Assembly: GCA_028692875.1 (NCBI GenBank)
Contig: JAQUWL010000005.1
Coordinates: 1 to 64,000 of the forward strand
Source: Sulfurospirillaceae bacterium
GTDB lineage: Bacteria > Campylobacterota > Campylobacteria > Campylobacterales > Sulfurospirillaceae
Direction of reading: 5' to 3'
DNA length: 64,000 nucleotides
Made by a program: the position numbers and the translations under genes. Positions 8,231 through 15,986 of this stretch are shown here, piece after piece. The notes below the pieces were generated by a model. That model searched no databases and was not told the DNA's origin. It saw only the letters and a list, made by a program, of their open reading frames with translations. The first letter of the stretch is position 1. Each line of letters begins with the position of its first letter.

Positions 8231-9424
8231 CTAATGAACCAACTCTTTATCAGCTTCACTCTCCCAAAGAGGGAAAATTTTGCTCAATATCCAAAGGGTA
8301 ACGATTGGGGCTACAAGCATAATAATCGTAACCAAAATACCCTCTTTGCCTAAAAATTCTGGATGGTAAACAGAGAAACCTCTTTCACTTTTTGCCATCA
8401 CTTGACCACCGATAACAACATTCCATCTCATAAACAAAACTTGTGCTAAAAGCATAAATGAAACAATAGGTCCAGCAATCAATAGAACATTTCTGCTTAC
8501 TTTTACCAAAGAAAGATAACCTAAAGCCAAAAATGGAATGATTGAAAGAATTTGAACTTGCATTATCCAAAAACTCCAGTTCAATGGACCATCAAGCGCA
8601 CTCTTGACATGATGCCAACCCTCTGTTCCGCCATACGCATGAACAGCTAGCTCAATCATCTCAAACAAAAAGTCAAAAATAAAGAATGCCCAAAGCAACT
8701 TAACCATAACTTTGATGGTATCAGTGCTGATATCTTGCATTCTTCCTGTCATTTTTTTGATAACGATATAAAATAGTATCATACCAGCAATTCCTGAAAC
8801 AGAAGCTGACAACAAGAAGATGATCGGCATCAATGGAGTAAACCACCACTCAACCGTCTTAACAGCACCAAAAATAAAACCAACATATCCGTGCAATGAA
8901 CAAGCCAAAGGAATACCAACAGCTGCCATAACAAACGCAACTTTATGGTCTCTTTTTCTGCCCTCTAGGCTAAGATCATTTGTCCAAAGCGTAAGAACTT
9001 CATAGATAGCCTTTTTAACGCCTGTTGTTGTAGCTTTAAGCGTAGTAAGCTCATATCTGTAGATAACAAGGATTTCAAAAATCAACAAGATTGAATATGC
9101 CATGTAAATATAGCCGAAACCTGACATCATAGATGGTCCAACAAAGTTTGGCGTAAATAGCATATTAAGTGCACGCTCTGGATGACCTAGATGGTTCAAC
9201 AAAGGAGCGGTAACAAAAAGTAGCCAAGAGAGTGCAAATATCAATGCGAACTTTGCAACTGGCTTCAACTCTTTAACATTAAACACGTGCGCCAAAGCAG
9301 ACACAATAAATGCTCCCGCAACAACACCCGTAATATAAGGATAAATAACAATCATCAAATTCCAATGAACGTGCTGATCATTTGGAAACACATAACTTAA
9401 TAATTCCATTGCTGCATGCTCCAT
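8231..9424 (-). CDS. NrfD/PsrC-family membrane quinol dehydrogenase subunit
   Basis: A 397-residue integral membrane protein with about ten hydrophobic helices, recognised as a large NrfD-type subunit (NrfD/PsrC/MccD group) by its helix pattern and segments such as PLLNHLGHPERA and the Gly-rich SASVSGIAGMILF. Such proteins oxidise menaquinol and hand electrons to a partner ferredoxin. Its start overlaps the ferredoxin stop (TAATG), indicating coupling. A GGAG site lies nine bases before the ATG. The octaheme cytochrome follows after 55 bases. The direction of electron flow is inferred from the operon. Confidence 0.85.
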   Translation of the reverse strand: MEHAAMELLSYVFPNDQHVHWNLMIVIYPYITGVVAGAFIVSALAHVFNVKELKPVAKFALIFALSWLLFVTAPLLNHLGHPERALNMLFTPNFVGPSMMSGFGYIYMAYSILLIFEILVIYRYELTTLKATTTGVKKAIYEVLTLWTNDLSLEGRKRDHKVAFVMAAVGIPLACSLHGYVGFIFGAVKTVEWWFTPLMPIIFLLSASVSGIAGMILFYIVIKKMTGRMQDISTDTIKVMVKLLWAFFIFDFLFEMIELAVHAYGGTEGWHHVKSALDGPLNWSFWIMQVQILSIIPFLALGYLSLVKVSRNVLLIAGPIVSFMLLAQVLFMRWNVVIGGQVMAKSERGFSVYHPEFLGKEGILVTIIMLVAPIVTLWILSKIFPLWESEADKELVH

Positions 9425-10230
9425 TATATTATCTCCTCTCTAGCGCCCACATAGTAAAGGGCTGGCTCATTTCCGAGTGGCTTTTTCAAAACTTTTAAAA
9501 CAGTTTTTGATCTAAATATTTTTGCAACTTCGCTTTCAGGATCATTAAGATCACCGAACTTTCTTGCTTGCGTAGGACATGCATTAACACATGCTGGAAG
9601 CTTGCCTTTAACAACTCTATGGTAACACCATGTACACTTATCGGCTGTTTTTGTCTCATTGTTGATAAATCTCACGCCATAAGGACAAGCTTGAACACAG
9701 TATCCACAAGCTACACAATGTTTATTGTCAACCAAAACAAATCCATCTGGTGATTTAAAGGTTGCCGCAACTGGACAAACTTGAACGCATGATGGCTCTG
9801 CACACATGTTGCATAGTTTTGGAACAAAAAACGCATCTTTGATTTCGTTTTTAATATCAGCTCTTGGAGTTGCATAACCAGCCTCTCCGCCATTTGGAGC
9901 ATCAACATAAACGGTATTGTAGATATCAATAACATATCTCTCAACCCATGTTCTGTATTGACCTTCTGGAACACTGTTTTCAGCGCGGTCTGCCACACAA
10001 CAGTTACCACAACCGATACAACTTGTCACATCTACCATAAAAGCATAATTTTTTATTTTATCCGTAGGATTAATTAAGCTTAAGCCTTTTTTGTCCTGCC
10101 CAAGCACTTTTGCAAACAACTCCGAATTCATCGGAATCATAAGCATAAGAGAGCCTGCAACGGAGCCTTTGATAACTTTTTCGATAAAGCCTCTTCTGTC
10201 TTTATCAATATAAGCTTGATCTATTTTCAT
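9424..10230 (-). CDS. NrfC/MccC-like periplasmic four-cluster ferredoxin
   Basis: A 268-residue protein with an N-terminal DRRGFIEK Tat-like motif and hydrophobic segment (about 19-36), followed by four cysteine groups: 71/74/77 plus 78, 140/143/148/152, 172/175/178/182 and 199/202/214/218. This is the NrfC/DmsB-type arrangement that carries electrons from an NrfD protein to a cytochrome. The first group is odd: the canonical fourth position (81) is Asp, while an extra Cys sits at 78. It overlaps the tetraheme gene by four bases and the NrfD gene by one, so the three are one translational unit. Confidence 0.87.
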   Translation of the reverse strand: MKIDQAYIDKDRRGFIEKVIKGSVAGSLMLMIPMNSELFAKVLGQDKKGLSLINPTDKIKNYAFMVDVTSCIGCGNCCVADRAENSVPEGQYRTWVERYVIDIYNTVYVDAPNGGEAGYATPRADIKNEIKDAFFVPKLCNMCAEPSCVQVCPVAATFKSPDGFVLVDNKHCVACGYCVQACPYGVRFINNETKTADKCTWCYHRVVKGKLPACVNACPTQARKFGDLNDPESEVAKIFRSKTVLKVLKKPLGNEPALYYVGAREEII

Positions 10231-10802
10231 TTTTCAACCCCGTCATTTGAATCTTCATCTTCTTTTTTGACTTTGCCTGATTTTGCATTTCGTACTGAGG
10301 CATCCATCTCTTCCCTTAACTGTTTAACCATTTTCATGTTTTGGTAAGGTGCATGTACTACGTGACATTGGTCACATGTATGCGTCAACTTAACCTTTTG
10401 GTCCTCTAAGTGTTTTGGCAACTCAATCATCTTAATCTTGTCTGGTCTACCTACAACTTGTTGGTGACATTTTAAACAAAGAGCTTTTTGATTTTCGCTT
10501 TTTGTAACTGGCATATCGCCAATCTTTTTGCCATCTGCAGCGTGTTTTGCAACAGGTCCGTGACATGCTTCGCATGACAATTTTTCATGCTTATCTTCTG
10601 CTGCCATCTCGTAAACCTCGATATGGCACTCTTTACAAGATTCATTCGTACCGTTTGTCAAGATACGAGAAGCCTCCTCATTGATGTAGTTACCTCTATA
10701 GTAACCATACTTTCCCCAGCTGTCGGGTACCATAAAAGCCCTTCCCACAAGGACAAGACCTATGATTCCCACGAAAACTAACGCAAGGCGCAAGTAGAAC
10801 AT
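10227..10802 (-). CDS. Membrane-anchored tetraheme cytochrome c
   Basis: A 191-residue protein with one N-terminal hydrophobic helix (about 3-24, uncleaved-anchor type) and four CxxCH sites (CKECH, CEACH, CLKCH, CDQCH). The tail is charged and rich in Lys, Asp and Glu. It is the first gene of the octaheme operon and is the likely electron carrier between the NrfCD pair and the octaheme enzyme. It is not a clear NapC/NrfH relative, because those have a different heme spacing and the NapC signature is not evident. The promoter and Fnr-type box lie just upstream. Confidence 0.82.
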   Translation of the reverse strand: MFYLRLALVFVGIIGLVLVGRAFMVPDSWGKYGYYRGNYINEEASRILTNGTNESCKECHIEVYEMAAEDKHEKLSCEACHGPVAKHAADGKKIGDMPVTKSENQKALCLKCHQQVVGRPDKIKMIELPKHLEDQKVKLTHTCDQCHVVHAPYQNMKMVKQLREEMDASVRNAKSGKVKKEDEDSNDGVEK

Positions 10803-10833
10803 GCATACTCCTAATTCCTAAACTTTGGCTACA

Positions 10834-10875
10834 AGTTTACTTTTTTGTATAAGAAAAAACATTGACTTAAGTCAA
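10834..10875 (-). promoter_or_regulatory. Promoter and Fnr/Nss-type operator of the octaheme operon
   Basis: The perfect 14-base palindrome TTGACTTAAGTCAA lies at 10862-10875, with its centre about 66 bases before the start at 10802, the same distance as the napA box. A -10-like TAAACT at 10834-10839 lies 30-35 bases past the centre, giving class II activator geometry. No -35 is apparent, as expected for an activator-dependent promoter. Confidence 0.8.
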
Positions 10876-11147
10876 ATTACCATCCATTGAAAGCCCGCAA
10901 AGACGGTAAAATCATCTTGAATTATTCTATATATTTTTTGCTTAATTTAACGCACTTTTCAAAAATAAAATTGAAAAAGTACCGCTAAAATCAGCGAATA
11001 AGAATATTTTTGTCTATTTAAAATAAAAATCCAATAAGCATATATTCTTAAATTATGTGGAAAAATTAAAAAAATTAAAAAGTGTTTATTTTAGTAGCAA
11101 AAAGCTTTTTTTCAAAATATTATAAACTAAATCATACTCTTAAGTTT
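10876..11147. other. Non-coding stretch between octaheme operon and Crp/Fnr gene
   Basis: Together with the promoter this gap is about 345 bases and very AT-rich. I see no gene or RNA. It holds a short inverted repeat, TTACC (10877-10881) and GGTAA (10905-10909), directly upstream of the Fnr-type box, and an AAAAAGCTTTTT palindrome near 11098-11110 downstream of nothing obvious. It may contain further activator sites. Confidence 0.5.
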
Positions 11148-11789
11148 TTACTCAACAAGTTGTTTTAATTTCTCCTCATTTAAAATAATAACAGAATTTT
11201 TGTCTGTTGTTTCTATAATTTTAGAAGATTTTAATCTCGTAAGCGTTCTGGAGAGAGTTTCTGGGGTTATATTTAAAATAGATGCGATTTGGGTATTTTT
11301 CAAAGTGCCAAAAAGTTCGGCATTTCGCAGTAAAAACTTTGCAACTTTCGCCTCGGAAGTTAAAACCACTTCGTTTTGAACAACATTTATAAGTATTTTT
11401 AATTTTCCTGCTAGTGATTTTATAATCATCGAAGATATTTCAGGATTTTGAAAAAACCCCTCTTCTAGCTTTTTATAATCTATCTTAAGAACCTCTGCTT
11501 TGGTTGTAAACTCTGCTGTTGCAGGATATGGAATATTTTCAAAATTTGCCAACTCTGCGATTAGGTTGAGGTTATTAAATTGATGCAAAAAAATCTGCTG
11601 ACTTTTGTGGTTTGTTTTATAAAGCTTCAAGCCACCTTTGAGTAAAACATGCATATATTCAGGATTGTCGCCCTCGTAAAAAAGTATCTCTTTTGGCTCG
11701 TAACTTTTGATAGTAGAAATCTCTTGCAATTTTTGAATATGCCTTTGACTAAGTGCCGAAAACATAGGTATTTTTTTTATTCTTTCCAT
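11148..11789 (-). CDS. Crp/Fnr-family regulator (Nss-like), linked to the octaheme operon
   Basis: A 213-residue Crp/Fnr protein with an effector-type beta barrel (about 10-115) and a C-terminal helix-turn-helix whose recognition helix is PETLSRTLTR, keeping the Glu-xx-Ser-Arg that reads TTGA half sites. It contains no cysteine at all, so no iron-sulfur cluster can form; heme or nitrogen-oxide sensing, as proposed for Nss proteins, is possible. It lies upstream of, and codirectional with, the octaheme operon but is separated from it by about 345 bases and a promoter. It is clearly a paralogue of the regulator at 4523-5188. Confidence 0.83.
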   Translation of the reverse strand: MERIKKIPMFSALSQRHIQKLQEISTIKSYEPKEILFYEGDNPEYMHVLLKGGLKLYKTNHKSQQIFLHQFNNLNLIAELANFENIPYPATAEFTTKAEVLKIDYKKLEEGFFQNPEISSMIIKSLAGKLKILINVVQNEVVLTSEAKVAKFLLRNAELFGTLKNTQIASILNITPETLSRTLTRLKSSKIIETTDKNSVIILNEEKLKQLVE

Positions 11790-11828
11790 TAAAAATTATC
11801 TCGCTTATTTTTCATTAAAATCGCTTTC

Positions 11829-11834
11829 ATTGTA
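11829..11834 (-). promoter_or_regulatory. -10 element of the second Crp/Fnr gene
   Basis: TACAAT on the minus strand lies about 40 bases before the start at 11789, in the 155-base gap shared with the divergent yggT gene. Confidence 0.4.
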
Positions 11835-11886
11835 ACAAAAATTTCTTTAATGAATAACGATAACCTATCTTTAACTATTGAATTGT

Positions 11887-11892
11887 TATAAT
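11887..11892 (+). promoter_or_regulatory. -10 element of the yggT-slt unit
   Basis: A perfect TATAAT preceded by T-rich sequence lies 53 bases before the yggT ATG. Confidence 0.5.
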
Positions 11893-11944
11893 CTTAGCCC
11901 AAAATAGAGTTTTACTATATAAAAAACTTCAAGGAGATGGAACA

Positions 11945-12241
11945 ATGATTATTCTCTCAACGCTTGTGGAGGCATTGGCAAATATTTTACATATGATCAT
12001 AAATATCTACATGTGGGTTGTTATCATATCTGCACTTATTACTTGGGTGCGACCCGATCCATACAATCCAATAGTTCAAGTTCTTACTCGCTTAACAGAG
12101 CCTGTTTATGCGTTTGTGCGAAAATATGTCCCAACAATACTAGGAGGTATAGATTTGGCACCTATTATGATTATTTTGGCACTTCAATTTTTAGATTTAT
12201 TTGCAATCAAATTGCTTTATATTTTGGCTAATGCACTTTAA
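11945..12241 (+). CDS. YggT-family small membrane protein
   Basis: A 98-residue protein with two hydrophobic regions and the YggT-family signature around SALITWVRPDPYNPIVQ and the second-repeat segment DLAPIMIILAL. The family consists of inner-membrane proteins linked to envelope and osmotic stress functions; the exact role is unsettled. AAGGAG lies upstream of the ATG. Its 3' end overlaps the start of slt by 11 bases. Confidence 0.85.
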   Translation: MIILSTLVEALANILHMIINIYMWVVIISALITWVRPDPYNPIVQVLTRLTEPVYAFVRKYVPTILGGIDLAPIMIILALQFLDLFAIKLLYILANAL

Positions 12242-13883
12242 AATTTTTATCTACTTCTGTCTTTGCGTGGCATCTTTATTGGGTGCCACCGAGGATAAGG
12301 ACACTCTTTTTTTCTTTAGAAACAAACCAGCTTGTTTGGCAAAAGATTTTTATATTAGCAGATATCTAAAACTTCCTTCAACCACACCTCAAGAAGCAAA
12401 TGAGCTTTTTCACATGGTGCACAGGATGACCTATCCACTATTTTATAGTTTTGCTGAAAAAATGGACAATCAAGAGTATAAAAAAATAGTAAAATGCCTA
12501 AAAATGGACTACAAAACACTTTTGACTCAAGATAGTGAGTGTATCGCCATTGGAATAAACCCCAGCATAGTTGCCGCATTGGATAAAAGAAGGATAAAAG
12601 AGCTATCTTTTCAACTCTCTGATTATAAAAACATAACTCAAATACTCGACATAATGAGTAGCAAAGATGTGTTTCAATCGCTTATGCAAGCAAAAGAATC
12701 TACCTTTTTTAGCATCTTTAATGGTTGTGGAAGTGCATACAGAGAAACTTTTTTAAACCAACACATCTCGGTTGAAAAACTTGAACAACTCGCCTCTAGC
12801 AGAAAATTTAAATACACCGTAAAAATAGCCTACGGTAGCACAAAATTGCATAGTCTGAAAAAAAATCTTCTACATGTAAGGGCTGAAAAAGTCTTGGATC
12901 ACGAAGCACTATTTTTTATGGGGATTAATGCTATAAATGAAAACAGAAAAGATATAGCACTATCGTTTTTCGATGAGGCTAGCAAAAAGGCAAAAAAACG
13001 TATTGATGCCGATAGAGCACTCTTCTGGCAATATTTGATTACAAAAAATGAAAAATATCTCAACTTGATGGTAGAGAGTTTTGACATAAATATCTACACA
13101 CTTTATGCCTACGAAAAATTGGGCAAAAAACCCATAAATATCATAACTCCACATTTTAAAGGAGAGCATCCAACATTTAATATAAAAAATCCTTTTTCGT
13201 GGGCTGTTTTACTTGAAAAAACTACCCAAATGACAACGGCAGAGATAGAAGAAGAGGCAAACAAATACCGATACGACAACACCCTGCCTCACTATACTTA
13301 TCTTATGGAAAGAGCACTTAAGGGAAAGGCAAATTTTTATCCGATGCCTTATCTTCAACACTTGATTTCATATGATGTGTCAAGAGTTGCGCTTATGCTC
13401 GCTATCGCACGTCAAGAGAGTAGATTTATCCCATCGGTTGTATCGGTCTCATATGCGTTAGGAATGATGCAATTTATGCCATTTGTTGCTAAAGATATTG
13501 CACTGAAAAACGAGATTGAAGATTTTGATTTGGACAATATGTTTGACCCAAAAACTGCCTATGACTTTGGAAATATTCATCTGGATTATTTACAAAAATA
13601 CCTATATCATCCGATTTTTGTGGCATACGCCTACAACGGAGGAATCGGCTTTACAAAAAAATTGCTTCAATCAAAAAAGCACTTTATGGATGGAGAGTAT
13701 GAGCCATTTTTAAGCCTTGAGACTATGCCTAACGAAGAGAGTAAAGATTATGGAAAAAAGGTACTTGCCAACTATGTAGTATATATGCAACTATTAGACC
13801 AAAATGTGTCTATTAGTAATCTTTTTGAAACTTTAACTCAACCGTCTTATACAGATCGCTTTCGAGAGAAAGAGATACGTTGA
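12231..13883 (+). CDS. slt: Soluble lytic murein transglycosylase (Slt-type)
   Basis: The 550-residue periplasmic enzyme cleaves glycan strands of peptidoglycan with 1,6-anhydro ends. A signal peptide (FKIFIYFCLCVASLLGA) precedes a long alpha-helical superhelical region and a C-terminal SLT domain (about 385-510) with the catalytic Glu in IARQESRFIP, the ALGMMQFMP motif and AYNGG. The start at 12231 inside the end of yggT is preferred because it begins the signal peptide; an ATG ten codons upstream adds residues inside yggT. Its last 71 bases overlap the convergent lipoprotein gene. Confidence 0.9.
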   Translation: MHFKIFIYFCLCVASLLGATEDKDTLFFFRNKPACLAKDFYISRYLKLPSTTPQEANELFHMVHRMTYPLFYSFAEKMDNQEYKKIVKCLKMDYKTLLTQDSECIAIGINPSIVAALDKRRIKELSFQLSDYKNITQILDIMSSKDVFQSLMQAKESTFFSIFNGCGSAYRETFLNQHISVEKLEQLASSRKFKYTVKIAYGSTKLHSLKKNLLHVRAEKVLDHEALFFMGINAINENRKDIALSFFDEASKKAKKRIDADRALFWQYLITKNEKYLNLMVESFDINIYTLYAYEKLGKKPINIITPHFKGEHPTFNIKNPFSWAVLLEKTTQMTTAEIEEEANKYRYDNTLPHYTYLMERALKGKANFYPMPYLQHLISYDVSRVALMLAIARQESRFIPSVVSVSYALGMMQFMPFVAKDIALKNEIEDFDLDNMFDPKTAYDFGNIHLDYLQKYLYHPIFVAYAYNGGIGFTKKLLQSKKHFMDGEYEPFLSLETMPNEESKDYGKKVLANYVVYMQLLDQNVSISNLFETLTQPSYTDRFREKEIR

Positions 13884-14319
13884 TATCGCTCAACAAAGGT
13901 GCTTTAACATGTATATATTTAGCCCATGGATTTGATGTTGGAACAATGCGAAGAAGTGGGTTTTCTTTTGCTAGGATATCTGTTTTAACGTCATAATAGC
14001 GTCCATTTACACCAAATCTAAAACTCTGCAACACCTCATCTTGGGTTATATTTTTGCCTTTAAAATAGCCATCTTGAATATATATAGCAACTAAAAAATT
14101 CTCTTTTTCATTGTCTTCAATCAAGGGATGTTTAATGGGAGTTAAATATGTTGCCGAGATATAAGTCTTAAGACCATCAAGATTGGAAATGTCTGTTTTT
14201 TTAGTATTGGCAAGGGCATACTCTGTGGCTTTTTCCATCTGAAGTTGGGTGTTTGGATCTTTTTGAGAGCATCCCCAAATAAAAAGCAACACAAGTCCAA
14301 AAGAAAAAATATAGTGCAT
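13813..14319 (-). CDS. Small lipoprotein of unknown function
   Basis: A 168-residue precursor with a lipobox ending FIWGC at about residue 17, followed by a soluble domain of unknown fold. The start at 14319 is chosen because AGAGG lies six bases upstream; an ATG five codons earlier lacks a site. The gene sits convergently between slt and mobB, where I recall Campylobacter also has a lipoprotein gene. Its 3' end overlaps slt by 71 bases on the opposite strand. Function is not recognised. Confidence 0.72.
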   Translation of the reverse strand: MHYIFSFGLVLLFIWGCSQKDPNTQLQMEKATEYALANTKKTDISNLDGLKTYISATYLTPIKHPLIEDNEKENFLVAIYIQDGYFKGKNITQDEVLQSFRFGVNGRYYDVKTDILAKENPLLRIVPTSNPWAKYIHVKAPLLSDINVSLSLESDLYKTVELKFQKDY

Positions 14320-14402
14320 ATAAACCTCTCGCAAATGATAAAATTGCTAGATTGTAAACTTTTTTTAATAACAATCTCATTAAAGGCTAAACTTTTTTTA
14401 GT

Positions 14403-14408
14403 TATAAT
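14403..14408 (+). promoter_or_regulatory. -10 element of the mobB-fbp-metG unit
   Basis: A perfect TATAAT lies 30 bases before the mobB ATG, with T-rich sequence upstream. The AGGGAT ribosome site follows. Confidence 0.55.
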
Positions 14409-14438
14409 CGCCAATACATTAAAACAAATAGGGATAAT

Positions 14439-14936
14439 ATGAAATCGCTTGCTATTGCTTTTACAGGTCCTTCAAATAGCGGAAAAACAACTATCATCGT
14501 AAAAGTTGCTGAAATTTTAAAAGAAAAATACCATCTTGCCATCATTAAAAATGACCCTAAAGATAAAGCCTCTTTTGATGTTGAAGGCAAAGACAGCTGG
14601 AAATTTTATCAAACAGGTGCAGAAGTTGTTGTAACCTCGCCTACTCGCACAACTCTTTTTTCGCAACGCCAAAAAAGTTTAGATGAGATTATCGACATGC
14701 TAGGCGAATTTGATATATTGCTAGTAGAAGGGCTTAAAACACTTCCGCTTCCACGCATAGCTATCTTTAGAAATACTATTGATGAGAGTTATTTTGATTG
14801 TAGTGATGCTATCGCATGTGACGAGAGTGTCAAGCTTGAAAACTATGTCATTCCTAAAAATATTGCTATTTTAAACCTTAATGACCCATCACAAATCGCA
14901 AACTGGGTACTAGAGCACGCAAGAAAGGTTAGATAA
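14439..14936 (+). CDS. mobB: Molybdopterin-guanine dinucleotide biosynthesis protein MobB
   Basis: A 165-residue P-loop GTPase-like protein with GPSNSGKTT at about 10-18 and a DILLVEGLK Walker-B-like segment. MobB assists MobA in making the guanine dinucleotide form of molybdenum cofactor used by NapA. Length is normal. Its stop overlaps the fbp start (TAATG). It heads a plus-strand run through fbp and metG. Confidence 0.9.
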   Translation: MKSLAIAFTGPSNSGKTTIIVKVAEILKEKYHLAIIKNDPKDKASFDVEGKDSWKFYQTGAEVVVTSPTRTTLFSQRQKSLDEIIDMLGEFDILLVEGLKTLPLPRIAIFRNTIDESYFDCSDAIACDESVKLENYVIPKNIAILNLNDPSQIANWVLEHARKVR

Positions 14937-15775
14937 TGCTAGAAGATATTTTTGAGGCTATTAAAAAATCAGCTATCCGCATAAAAAAAGCTATAGAGTT
15001 TGACGACACAGGATATTCACAAAATCAAAACGCAACAGGCGATACGCAACTAAAACTTGACATAAAAAGCGATTTGATTATTGAAGAAGAGTTTCAAAAA
15101 GTAACATCCATAAAAGAGATAGTAAGCGAAGAAAAAGAGGATAAAACACCTTTACATGTAGAGGGAAGATACCTTATCGGTTACGACCCACTAGATGGTT
15201 CAAGCTTAATTGATGTTAACTTAAGTGTTGGGTCTATTTTTGGTATCTATGATGGTGGCTATGCTGGAAAAAATCTTATTGCATCTGTTTATGTGGTTTA
15301 TGGTCCTAGAGTCGAGTTGGTCATTGCAACAGATGATGTTAAACTTTATAGATTAAATCAAAATAGTGAATTTGTCTTTATAAAAACAGTAAAACTTAAC
15401 GAAAAAGGCAAATTAAATGCAACAGGAGCTACCCAAAAAGGCTGGTCAGCAAAACACAAAGAGATGGTAGATGCCATTTTTCAAGATGGATATCGGCTTA
15501 GATACTCTGGTGGTATGGTTCCAGACTTGCACCAAATCCTTCTAAAAGGTGGTGGGCTTTTTTCATATCCAAGCACAACTGACGTTCCAAATGGAAAACT
15601 TAGAATGATTTTTGAAGTATTTCCTTTTGCTTTTGTGTATGAAAAAGCTGGTGGTTTAGCAATAGATGGCAAAAGAAGGATTTTAGACTTAACTCCATCT
15701 CATCCACACGACACAACACCTTGTTTTTTTGGCTCTAAAACAGAGATAGAAAGAGTGCTAAAAACTTATGAATGA
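14936..15775 (+). CDS. fbp: Fructose-1,6-bisphosphatase class I
   Basis: The 279-residue cytoplasmic enzyme hydrolyses fructose-1,6-bisphosphate in gluconeogenesis. The metal-binding signature [19 protein letters not shown] lies around residue 84, and the substrate region includes [13 protein letters not shown] and GKLRMIFE. The protein is shorter than the roughly 330-residue enterobacterial enzyme but typical for the phylum. It overlaps mobB by one base and the next small gene by eight. Confidence 0.93.
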   Translation: MLEDIFEAIKKSAIRIKKAIEFDDTGYSQNQNATGDTQLKLDIKSDLIIEEEFQKVTSIKEIVSEEKEDKTPLHVEGRYLIGYDPLDGSSLIDVNLSVGSIFGIYDGGYAGKNLIASVYVVYGPRVELVIATDDVKLYRLNQNSEFVFIKTVKLNEKGKLNATGATQKGWSAKHKEMVDAIFQDGYRLRYSGGMVPDLHQILLKGGGLFSYPSTTDVPNGKLRMIFEVFPFAFVYEKAGGLAIDGKRRILDLTPSHPHDTTPCFFGSKTEIERVLKTYE

Positions 15776-15968
15776 GACAGTAGAAAAAGATATTTATCAA
15801 AAAAATTTAGAAGAAAAGAGTAGATTTTTAAAAGAGTGTCAAGAGAGCAAAGGTCTTAGAAGTTGCCTTAATTGCGAAGATGTATTTACATGTGAGATTC
15901 GCAAAAAGTATGTTATTTCAGCACACCAAAGTATGTCAAAAGGCGATGGTGGCGGATTTGAATTTTAA
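15768..15968 (+). CDS. Small cysteine-containing conserved protein
   Basis: A 66-residue protein with four cysteines, three in a [11 protein letters not shown] cluster (about 32-42), and a C-terminal GDGGGFEF tail. The spacing might bind a metal, though the fourth Cys (KECQ) is ten residues away. It is wedged between fbp, which it overlaps by eight bases, and metG. I recall a similar small gene at this place in Campylobacter. Function unknown. Confidence 0.7.
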   Translation: MNETVEKDIYQKNLEEKSRFLKECQESKGLRSCLNCEDVFTCEIRKKYVISAHQSMSKGDGGGFEF

Positions 15969-15986
15969 ATTATTTTAGGAAAATGT

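Noticed and set aside
10876-10910. Riboswitch-like element (GCCCGCAAAGACGG)
   Set aside because: It does not fit a known riboswitch fold, and it lies upstream of the promoter rather than in a leader.
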